Shown: one piece after another, positions 57,401 to 64,000 of the stretch
Numbering within the stretch: position 1 is the first letter of the stretch
Layout: each line of letters opens with the position of its first letter
DNA from: Gonocerus acuteangulatus
Lineage: Eukaryota; Arthropoda; Insecta; Hemiptera; Coreidae
NCBI GenBank assembly: GCA_946811695.1
Contig: OX328124.1
Coordinates: forward strand, 94,829,535-94,893,534
Length of the DNA stretch: 64,000 nucleotides
Direction: 5' to 3'
Program-made: the position numbers and the translations under genes
The notes under the pieces: generated by a model
What the model was told of the DNA's origin: nothing
Databases searched by the model: none
Seen by the model: the letters and a program-made list of their open reading frames with translations, nothing else

Positions 57401-60400
57401 ATTAAGAGGTTTCTCTTCATATAGACATGACTATACATTGGGTGGAAAAGCATCTGGTGGTGTTGCCATATTTGTCAAAGACACAGTTTATAGTGAACCT
57501 CTGAGGATCAGAACTACATTGCAGGCAGTAGCTTCCTTTCACAAACAGGAAGAGTGTACATTGCTTTCGAAAGGGAGAGTGTACATTGCAGTACACTCTC
57601 CCTTTCGAATGACTATCTGCAACATCTACCTTCTACCAAGTGATAGGATCGACCCAGTTGAACTGGATAACTTACTGACCCAACTTCCCCGACCTCTCAT
57701 TTTTCTTGGTGACTTGAACGCACTCAGTAGACTATGGAATTCCAGTATTACCAACACAAAAGGAAGAATCATCGAAAACATACTAGACAAAAATGACCTA
57801 ATACCTCTGAACGATGACTCCCCAACCCATTTATGCTCTCGTACAGGTACTTACTCTAACATTGACGTGACGACATGCTCTCCAGACATCTTCCCGAAAC
57901 TTAATTGGACTGTAAATCAGGACCCATTAAATAGCGACCATTTCCCTATCCTAATAGAAATTGAAGGACCTCCAGACCATTTCGAAACATCGCCTAGATT
58001 TAACATGAAGAAAGCTGACTGGTTAGGATTCAAAGAATACATAACAGACAAACTAAAAAACCAGTACATACACAATATACAAGACTTTAACGAACTCATC
58101 ACTCAAGCAGCCGAATCTTGCGTACCTAAAACTAAAATAGTAAGGAATCAGATCCCTGTCTCTTGGTGGAATGGACAATGCAAACAAGCAGTTAAAGAAA
58201 AACGCTTTGCTCTTAACAGCTTCTGGCGAAATCCTAGCACTGAGTTCTTAATTAAGTATAAAAAGGCAAAAGCTATCTGCAGACATGTAATAATAGAGAG
58301 TAAGAGACAAAGCTGGATAGACTTCTTAACAACAATAAACTCACAAACAACGACTAAAATGATGTGGGATAATCTTAATAAAATTAATAAAAAAAAGTAT
58401 AGAAGACCCATATCAGGACTGAAAATCCATAACACAATAGTAACTGACTCTACTGACATCACGAATACTCTCGGCAGACACTTCAGTGACATATCGAAGG
58501 CTCCAGAAAACAACGACGCTTATGAAGAATACATGCTACGTAATACATTTACCTTCGATACTGACGATGAAATGAACTGTCTTAACGATCCATTCTGCCT
58601 TGAGAAACTCCAGCAAGCACTAAGCATCCAGGATCTATCCTGGATTATGGATGCGTTGCGTACTCGTCTGCTAAACCCACTACTCTTAACATGCTCAACA
58701 TAATACACAACACCGGTATTCGATTATCGCTAGGGGCATTCAGGTCTAGTCCAGTTATAAGTATGCTTGCAGAAGCAGGAGAACCTCCTTTACATATAAG
58801 GAGAGATATGCTAATGGAGCGATATCTTTGTAAAATGAAGGCTTTTCCTCCTACTTCATGTGTAAGTGGCATAATACAGAATGCGTATACCGAGAATTAT
58901 GAACAAAAAAGAAATCATATCCGACCATTTATTATAAGATGTAAGGAAATCGAAGATACTTTTGGCTTGGCAATTCCTTATATAAAAACACACATACATT
59001 CAAGAACACCTCCATGGACAATACGTAATTTCAACATAGACATGACACTCACCAAATTCAAAAAGACAAACCCAGCTTCAAATTTACTATACAAACAGTA
59101 CTTCACAAAATTCACTTCAGAATACAAAAACTCCCTAATTCTTTACACGGATGGCTCAATAACAGAACACGGCGTAGGAGCAGCTGCAATCTTGCAAGAT
59201 GATGTGTACAGCAAAAAACTTCCACCAAATGTTAGCATCCTTGGAGCAGAACTGCAAGCCATTCTCCTCGCGTTGAAGAGTCTGCCATCAACACAACAAA
59301 CACACATCATCATTTGTAGTGACTCTTTGAGTTCACTGCAATGCTTACAAATTATATACACGACACATCCCACATGTGTAGAAATAAAGGGCGAAATACA
59401 CAACCTACATGCTTCTGGTAAACATGTAACTCTGTGGTGGCTACCGGGACATGAAAACTTAGGACTAAACACAATTGCTGACCGACAAGCCAAACTTGCA
59501 ACAGAAGAACAAACATACGAACCACTCGACTCGTACTATGAAGATGTAATACGTTACACTGACCTAACAATATTACACTACTGGCAACTGGATTGGACTA
59601 ACACAACAGAGAACAAACTGAGGACGGTGAAGTTCACGGTAAAAGAATGGCCTTCGTCACACAGAAAATCACGACGCTTAATAACATTTAAAGGACATAA
59701 ACATTTACAACAACATCTAAGTAAATACCAAGTCAAAATATCTGGTTAAAATATTTTCTATATTCTAAAGAACATGTTCTAGGAATATGCTCGACTAAAC
59801 CTACTTTACATCGCCCTCTACTGAAAAGACAGAAAAAATGCACTTCGCCATAGATGCGGTGCGATAAATAAATAATGTTTTTTGAATATCTCAAAAATTT
59901 TCAATTTTTTTTTATCGCTAAAATGTGTCCGAACTCACCCCTACGTGTGGAGTGAGTTCGGACAGCCTTTAATTTCTGTAAAAATCTTAACTTAAACTAT
60001 AGTTGGAGTGAGCTGGGTCATAATTGACAATATTCTCAAGAGGAATATTTTCCGTAATATTTTTTAGATTAACAAAATATTCTTTAACTTTTTCCATATC
60101 AACTTCTGCTCTACGCCTATTTATGCTATGTGCAAGGCGTTCCATTAATGGCTAATCCTTTTCATGAAGCCGTAACACCATTCCAGTCTAGGCTTGTTGT
60201 CTTAAATCTTGCGATTTTTTTCCTGACCTATCTAAATATGTTTTAACGATTATCTTCGGAATATCTTAATCGAGTTAATGGAAAATAACATTAAGCTGCA
60301 GGAAAATTCTCTTTAGTCTTTTTTTTTTCTTCTTTACTAAATTTAGTTTAGCCACCACTTTTTTCTGGTGTGCATTCCTCTAAATTTATTATTTAAAGTA

Positions 60401-61308
60401 GATTTATGTATTTTGTTGTACAACAAATTACATACATCGATCCGCTGCTTCTGTGAGTCTTCTTCTTGCTTTTGACATGGTCAATCAGACTTTTCAAAGC
60501 CTCTTTGGAATAAATACTGTTTTCCTTTAAGCCAAGAGGACGCGGGTATAATTGATGGATGTCCGAACTCACCCCACGGTATACGAGTTTTTTACTTAAA
60601 CGAGAAAAAAAAGCTTTTGAACCAAAAAAATAAATATATTTATTTATGCATCACTAGACAACATATAAATCTACTATACAATAAGAAAAAATAGGGTTTA
60701 ATTACTTACACAGCCTCTACACAGACGTTTGTTTCTAGCAATTCGAAATCATGGAAATTACAACTCACATTAAAATATTCGTTACTCACTTCGAAGTGTT
60801 CTCACGGGGATTTCGGCTTAACTGTAAGGGGAAAATGGAATATCGATCGTATTTGTAGAACAAATTATGTCCCTAATGAAAAAAATTGCTCAAGGTCACA
60901 ACAACAGCAGAGGCTTATATCAACATGACCACAAGTAGTGTCAGCATGATTATATATATACAATTAGGAAATGTTGATATTAAAATTGTTATGTGAATAT
61001 TAATTTTCTTTAATAGACATTAAAAATAATAATAAAAAAATAAGAGATCTTTCTTACTTACATCCACAAATTCTTGCTTCTGGTAAGGTTGAAATTGCTG
61101 GTTGAAATTGAAATACTTCAATTTAATAGAACCTTTCATCGACCTGAAATGTTATATCACTTTTAAATGGGTTTAGAATTCACTTATCAATTAGAACAAT
61201 GCAACAGAAAATCCTATACCACTGCATCAATTTGTCGACAAACTTCCTATTGTCTAAAATTAACTTTTTTTGTTGCTGTGGGATGAAATTGAATTTAGCG
61301 GGCTCCAT
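48439..61308 (-). CDS. CFAP300: Cilia- and flagella-associated protein 300, six exons
   Basis: Six exons on the minus strand assemble without a gap into 261 residues (human 267). CFAP300 (C11orf70) acts in cytoplasmic preassembly of axonemal dynein arms; in an insect it should matter for sperm flagella and chordotonal cilia. Exons: 61308-61220 (MEPAKFNFIPQQ...KLMQ-W), 61143-61062 (SMKGSIKLKYFNF...EFVD), 55992-55923 (AFFQDPHVFSTLEVYQ), 49380-49208 (SAAAKVEYELIP...EDHLRA), 49000-48828 (MLLDENNKNYNLYTKSE...YKEL), 48637-48439 (SVERDTGATD...YGTVFST-stop). All junctions are GT-AG and phases match (2, 0, 1, 0, 2). Recognised family motifs: FF-x-DP, EFLFKLFMHFCIGGQWCQ, EDIIDPYLDITKAFYK and YLIIDPFKR. 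Introns 2 (5.1 kb) and 3 (6.5 kb) are packed with transposons; the others are 76-206 bp. AATAAA on the minus strand lies near 48286. Confidence 0.92.
49440..50460. other. CFAP300 intron 3, left part
   Basis: AT-rich intronic sequence with a poly(T) tract at about 50369-50409. The short ORFs show no recognisable domains. Confidence 0.45.
50469..50615 (+). mobile_element. Family B SINE tail, with internal insertion
   Basis: CTGGCTAGAAAACCCGTCC and TTCTTAGTTAATAATAAA, then about 50 bp of foreign sequence, then TAATAACAAATGGGCGTTAA and an AAATAAATAAA tail. Only the 3' part of the SINE is present. Confidence 0.6.
51220..51469. mobile_element. hAT-like MITE (GC-tract family), diverged copy
   Basis: Left end CATGGGAGTATTTAAGG with a GGCTGTAGTCCCCCC tract; right end a C run plus GAAATTATTTTCTATATACG. 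Flanks TGGTATGC (51212-51219) and TGGTATCC (51470-51477) are 7/8 identical. Confidence 0.7.
51752..52001. mobile_element. hAT-like MITE (GC-tract family), copy 4
   Basis: Ends CATGGGCGTATA and TATATACGCTCATG; internal GGGGGCTGCAGCCCCC tract; exact 8-bp duplication CGTGCTGT at 51744-51751 and 52002-52009. Intronic in CFAP300. Confidence 0.9.
52424..52720 (-). repeat. AT-centred family fragment without AT array
   Basis: Reverse complement contains CTGGTTAACGAACTTGTTC and GTAAGCGTTACGAATTTT words found beside the 12.78 kb copy. The 78-codon minus ORF is repeat sequence. Confidence 0.5.
53233..53875. mobile_element. 643-bp foldback MITE
   Basis: TIRs GGTACTTACGTACTAGTTGC (left) and GCAACTAGTACGTAAGTACC (right) continue as TCGAGAA-containing arms. 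A second inverted pair lies inside: GCGAGCGCAAACGCATAGCA and TGCTATGCGTTTCCGCTCGC, with TAGAGTTT / AAACTCTA and the AACGAGTTGGATTGA / TTAATCCAACTCGTT arms. The whole element can fold on itself. An exact 8-bp duplication ACATTTTT lies at 53225-53232 and 53876-53883. No coding capacity. A second member begins at 63460. Confidence 0.9.
54150..54365 (-). mobile_element. tRNA-derived SINE (family B) in CFAP300 intron 3
   Basis: Minus-oriented: TTATTTATTTACATAAATTT, GGACGGGTTATCTATAGGTT, and the B-box complement GAGAATCGAACCCTCGAC, ending CACGACCACCAGGCCTCC (head). Confidence 0.85.
54576..54670. mobile_element. hAT-like MITE fragment (left end)
   Basis: CACGGGCGTAAATAGAAAAT, a G tract and GGGTTATGGAATACTAACAA match the left half of the GC-tract family; the right half is lost. 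Confidence 0.65.
54865..55060. repeat. Repeat fragment shared with 5.2-6.0 kb
   Basis: GAGGAAAGTGCTTAGTTATG and CTCCTGCGTGACGGACTTT are the reverse complement of the 5207-5240 block. ATTTTTAAAAAATGTCTTCA resembles 5980-5990 inverted. Confidence 0.5.
55646..55853 (-). mobile_element. tRNA-derived SINE (family B) left of CFAP300 exon 3
   Basis: TTTTACCGTCCGATATTATT, AGGACAGGCTATATATAGG, and the B-box complement GGGAATCGAATCCACTACC, ending CACGGCACCGGGCC. A 9-bp duplication AAATAATGT lies at 55637-55645 and 55854-55862. The SINE ends 60 bp inside intron 3 from the exon 3 donor, in the same orientation as CFAP300. Confidence 0.9.
56035..56395 (-). mobile_element. tRNA-derived SINE (family A) right of CFAP300 exon 3
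   Basis: Full-length copy with the GTTAGCTCAGTGGTAGAGCA head at the right and GTTACGGGACTGATTTTTTT at the left. A 12-bp duplication TAATAATTATTT lies at 56023-56034 and 56396-56407. The SINE starts 42 bp upstream of the exon 3 acceptor, so the branch point and pyrimidine tract lie between SINE and exon or within the SINE's T-rich end. Confidence 0.92.
56410..56885. other. CFAP300 intron 2 remnants
   Basis: Contains two small family B SINE scraps (about 56497-56526, CACTCACGGCCAACGGGTCT, and about 56694-56725, AATGGACGTTAAAATTTGAA) and a poly(T) tract at about 56804-56821. Confidence 0.5.
57273..58703 (+). pseudogene. I-like LINE ORF2, endonuclease part; RT deleted
   Basis: A 476-codon frame begins with an apurinic-type endonuclease (EEP fold) domain: ILQWNINGL (substrate-binding Asn), LQETHT (Glu, about residue 34), FLGDLNALSRLW (Asp/Asn, about 150) and NSDHFPILIEI (catalytic SDH, about 228). 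A linker with basic residues follows (to about 450). At about 58635 the frame enters sequence that, one frame over, reads DYGCVAYSSAKP, the end of an RT domain. The whole reverse transcriptase, including its YADD-type centre, is therefore missing and the downstream half is out of frame. The combination of EEP and RNase H suggests the I or a related clade. No ORF1 recognised upstream. Confidence 0.85.
58640..59749 (+). pseudogene. I-like LINE ORF2, post-RT and RNase H part
   Basis: In frame from DYGCVAYSS (about 58643) through NMLNIIHNTGIRLSLGAFRS, the typical post-RT region, to a complete-looking RNase H domain. Catalytic residues counted from Met at 58691: Asp in LYTDGS (about 153), Glu in LGAELQAI (about 192), Asp in IICSDSLSS (about 215) and the final acidic residue in ADRQAK (about 267), with H in LPGHENLG. 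The 3' UTR is short and ends near 59876 in ATAAATAAATAA, a simple-repeat tail as in I elements. It lies out of frame with the endonuclease half. Confidence 0.85.
60005..60215 (-). pseudogene. pogo/Tigger-like transposase fragment
   Basis: Minus strand reads MERLAHSINRRRAEVDMEKV, then KEYFVNLKNITENIPLENIV and NYD. It is preceded, one frame off, by a YGFMKR segment. This order (FxKRH... SxRxR... NIxNYDE) is that of the region before the first catalytic Asp in jerky/Tigger/pogo transposases. Two frameshifts and stops are present. It fits the flanking GGGGTGAGTTCGG TIRs. Confidence 0.55.
60600..61055. other. CFAP300 intron 2, right end
   Basis: AT-rich sequence with no exon recognised; a TTACTTACA word near 60702 looks like a minus-strand donor, but no open exon of the family precedes it. 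Confidence 0.4.
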
Positions 61309-61681
61309 TGGTCACGTGATCAAAACACTTTACCCGCCCAATTTCTGTCACGACTTATTTGAAATTGATCACTGACTTACTTTCAAATCTTTTATAATTT
61401 ACAATCTGAAGACATTTCTTTAACAGTATAACAACCCATTTTGTAAACAGGCTCTTTTTCTGCTTAGCAACTCTATCGATCACATGATGCCTCCTTTTGA
61501 GTGTTATTTTGAAAAGAATATCAGAGTTAGAATATTTTCAACAATGAAACCATTTTTAATTAATATTTATTGATAAATAAAATATATTTTACAAATAGCT
61601 TTACAATTTTTTAAAAAAAAGTAGAGAATCTTTGAGTTAGCCCTCCCAACATTACCCCATCTTTTCGGATGTCAAGTGAAT
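61309..61681. promoter_or_regulatory. Shared upstream region of CFAP300 and IPO5
   Basis: 373 bp between the two divergent initiator codons. It holds CACGTG at 61313-61318, a CCAAT word at about 61338, and CTATCGAT at about 61472. No TATA box at a convenient distance for either gene. A bidirectional promoter is inferred from the arrangement. Confidence 0.55.
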
Positions 61682-63134
61682 ATGGCGGCTGATCAGGAAA
61701 GATTTCAGCAAATTTTAACTTCACTTCTTAGCTCGGAGAATGAAGTTAGAACTCAAGCAGAGGTATGAATCTGTCATATTATTGTTAATCTTCGTAAATA
61801 ATGTAAATTTAGAGTAAATTACTGTGTACTTTATTTCTTTCATCGCGATGATTCCATGTGTCATGAGCGCATGGGTGAATCTTTATACTAAGGTTTATAG
61901 TATTTGTTGCCGAGCATTGATGTTTCGTAGTTACACTATTATTAAACTTATGTAACTATTGTTAATGTTCACTTCGGCTTGAAATTTACTTAAATGATTG
62001 TTACTTGTCATGCCTTGTGTTAGGTTTGTTTTCATCTTGTCATAGTATTTTTGCATGCATTTATTTACAGAAAACCTACCTTGAGATAACTATTGATACA
62101 AGAGTAGTCCTTTTACTCAATACTGTCCACAATGTTGCCCTACGTGAAGAGGAACGGCAAATGGCAACTGTACTGTTGCGGAGAATCTTCACCCAGGAAT
62201 TTGCTGATTTCTACCCTAATGTAAGCCTATTTGTCTGAATTTTATTGACATATTACTGAATAAAAGCGAAATGTTCTTATGTATTTATAAATCTATAATG
62301 ACAATTATTTTTATAGCTTCCTCTTGAGGCACAACAAGAGTTGAAGACAAGAGTTTTGTCTTTATTAAATATAGAGCAATCAGACAATCTTAGAAGAAAG
62401 TCATGTGAAGTTACTGCTGAACTTGCTCGAAACCTAATTGATGACGATGGCAACAACACATGGCCGGAGTTTTTACAATTCCTTTTCCAGTGTGCTAATT
62501 CACCTTCTCCCATTCTTAAGGAATCATCTCTTCGAATGTTTGCGTAAGTTTTACTCTTTATTCTTGCAAAATATTTCATAATGTAGATTTACGAGTACTA
62601 TCATTGTTTTATGTTTTCAGTGCTGTCCCAGGAGTGTTTGGAAATCAACAGGTTCTGCACTTAGATTTAATTAAACAAATGCTGCAACAGTCCCTCTCTG
62701 ACCCTTCTAGTTATAATGTTTGTATATATTTTATCTGCACGTTTGGTTAATATTACTAGAATTTTTTTAGCTACTTTATTTTCTTCTTGGTTCTTGTTAT
62801 TTTGTATACAGGTCCGCATTCAAGCAGTAAAAGCAGTTTGTGCATTTATTATGCTTCATGATAAAGAAGATCCAATCCACAAGCAATTTATGGAACTTCT
62901 ACCCTCAGTCATTCAGGTACACGAGCTTAGTTGATTAAACATTTCTTTGCAAACTTTTATTAAATATCCTTGTAATTTTCATCTCAATATTATTATTCTA
63001 TATTCCAGGTGGTTGCTGAGAGTGTTGAGAAAAATGAAGATGACTCACTCTTGAAATGTTTGATAGACCTGGCTGAAAGTGCCCCTAAATTCCTTCGTCC
63101 CCAAACCAATTCTATTATACAAATGTGCCTTAAA
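61682..63134 (+). CDS. IPO5: Importin-5 (karyopherin beta-3), first six exons
   Basis: Importin-5 is a HEAT-repeat nuclear import receptor that carries cargoes such as ribosomal proteins and core histones through the pore and releases them on RanGTP. Exons in the window: 61682-61762 (MAADQERFQQILTSLLSSEN), 62071-62220 (KTYLEITIDTR...EFADFYPN), 62317-62543 (LPLEAQQELKTR...SSLRMF), 62621-62717 (AVPGVFGNQQ...PSSYN), 62812-62916 (VRIQAVKAVCAFIM...SVIQ), 63009-63134 (VVAESVEKNEDDS...QMCLK). All phases agree and give 262 residues. Family blocks are visible: RQMATVLLRRI, AELARNLIDDDGNNTWPE and FGNQQ. Exon 4 uses a weak GTTTGT donor. The full protein is about 1,100 residues, so some three-quarters lies beyond the right edge. 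Confidence 0.95.
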
Positions 63135-63204
63135 GTAAGATAAAGGTTTTGTTTTATCTTAAACAGAAAATTTATTCTATAATTTAACATTTTTAGGACT
63201 GAGT

Positions 63205-63206
<2 letters not shown>

Positions 63207-63242
<36 letters not shown>
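63207..63242. repeat. Poly(T) tract in IPO5 intron 6
   Basis: About 36 T residues, 70 bp past exon 6. No SINE body recognised beside it. Confidence 0.9.
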
Positions 63243-63246
<4 letters not shown>

Positions 63247-63459
63247 ATTTTGAAGTCTTCATGAATAGAATGAGTTTATGTAAGAAAGTTGACTTTGTGA
63301 CTCCCTAGAAAGACATTACCCATTTGTAACCTCCTAATACACAACACATCTTTACAAAACGAGAAGTCACTATGTTCAGAATTACTCGAGAATAAGAAAA
63401 ATTCAAATTTCTCTTCTCAATGTCAGGAGGGAGGGAAAAGAAATATTGAAACATAAAGC

Positions 63460-64000
63460 GGTACTTACGTATTAGCGTCAAAGCAGGTTAAAGAGTCGGG
63501 TCTCAGAGAACTGGATGATCACTGGGTCAGAGAGCTGGATCAAGGAGTCAAATCAGTTTTTGCCAATATGGCGACGGGATTATCAACAATTTGGGTTAAC
63601 TAGAGTTTTGACATAACCTTTTTGCTAGCGAAAACGCGTAGCACTTATATTAATAGCATAATTACTATGCGTTTCCGCTCGCTACGCTCACTCAAGGTTA
63701 TATCGAAACTCTAGTCAATCCAATTCGTTGATAATATAGATCAAGGATGGTTTTTCGTTGGATAATGGACTGGTTTTTGGTTGGAATTTAGCATCGCTTC
63801 GAAACAGTCTCTTTCATCCTTGCTATTCTGTTGTCACCATATATAGACTCACCATAACCATAGAAACTGAAATCGCGTAACAAATAAAAAAACAACAACA
63901 ATTGCGTGGGTAAATAAAGCACAAATGAATTGCATTATTAAGACAAAGGGAACAAGATGGTTACTATAAACACAATAGCCAATGAAATGATAGTGATTGA
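63460..64000. mobile_element. Foldback MITE, second member, truncated by window edge
   Basis: Starts GGTACTTACGTATTAGCG like the 53233 element. It contains the same inner arms: TAGAGTTTTGACATAACC, CGAAAACGCGTAGCA, then TACTATGCGTTTCCGCTCGC, AAGGTTATATCGAAACTCTA and TCAATCCAATTCGTTG. The right terminus is outside the window. Intronic in IPO5. Confidence 0.82.

Larger units (their letters stand above)
56889..60579. mobile_element. Two abutting TIR elements, pogo/Tigger-like, with nested LINE
   Basis: The terminal motif GGGGTGAGTTCGGACA occurs four times in alternating orientation: about 56897 (+), 59926 (-), 59950 (+, GGAGTG variant) and 60559 (-). The boundaries are TA dinucleotides (56887-56888, 59942-59943, 60580-60581), giving one element 56889-59941 and one 59944-60579. 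The first is split by a LINE. The second has a transposase relic. TA target sites fit the Tc1/mariner-pogo group. Confidence 0.72.

Overview
This is a eukaryotic nuclear window: split genes with GT-AG introns, SINEs, LINE and BEL/Pao retrotransposons, MITEs and many (AT)n arrays in an AT-rich background. The repeat types (BEL/Pao, I-like LINE with RNase H, 5S-rRNA-derived SINEs, hAT-like MITEs) and the proteins suggest an arthropod, most likely an insect; I cannot name the order from the sequence alone. No prokaryotic features, CRISPR arrays or rRNA operons are visible.

Layout. 1-17.3 kb holds almost no recognisable gene. It carries a dispersed repeat in three direct copies at the left end, SINEs, a foldback element, hAT-like MITEs and AT microsatellites. 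At 17.6-18.3 kb lies an intronless mitochondrial ClpP on the minus strand. 18.3-28.3 kb is intergenic and repeat-rich (hAT element with a nested SINE, 5S-derived SINE, tRNA-type SINEs, inverted repeats). At 28.36-35.64 kb sits a complete-ended BEL/Pao LTR retrotransposon (TG...CA LTRs, 5-bp target duplication, nearly identical LTRs) whose polyprotein frame is open but lacks the RNase H region. At 36.1-39.1 kb a three-exon plus-strand gene encodes a small lysine-rich, probably nuclear protein with two SUMO-interaction-like motifs. At 41.9-43.7 kb is a TIR element with a decayed reading frame. At 44.2-46.6 kb is an intronless Elongator subunit 2 gene.

The right quarter is the best resolved. Six exons between 61308 and 48439 (minus strand) assemble into a complete CFAP300, the dynein-arm assembly factor, which no single ORF shows. 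Its two large introns (5.1 and 6.5 kb) are full of transposons: a deleted I-like LINE inside a pair of TIR elements with a pogo/Tigger-like transposase relic, hAT-like MITEs, a 643-bp foldback MITE and SINEs, two of which closely bracket the 70-bp exon 3. Head-to-head with CFAP300, 373 bp away, starts importin-5 (IPO5/RanBP5/karyopherin beta-3), of which the first six exons are inside the window. The five host genes are housekeeping or ciliary genes and form no evident pathway; CFAP300 and IPO5 may share a bidirectional promoter.
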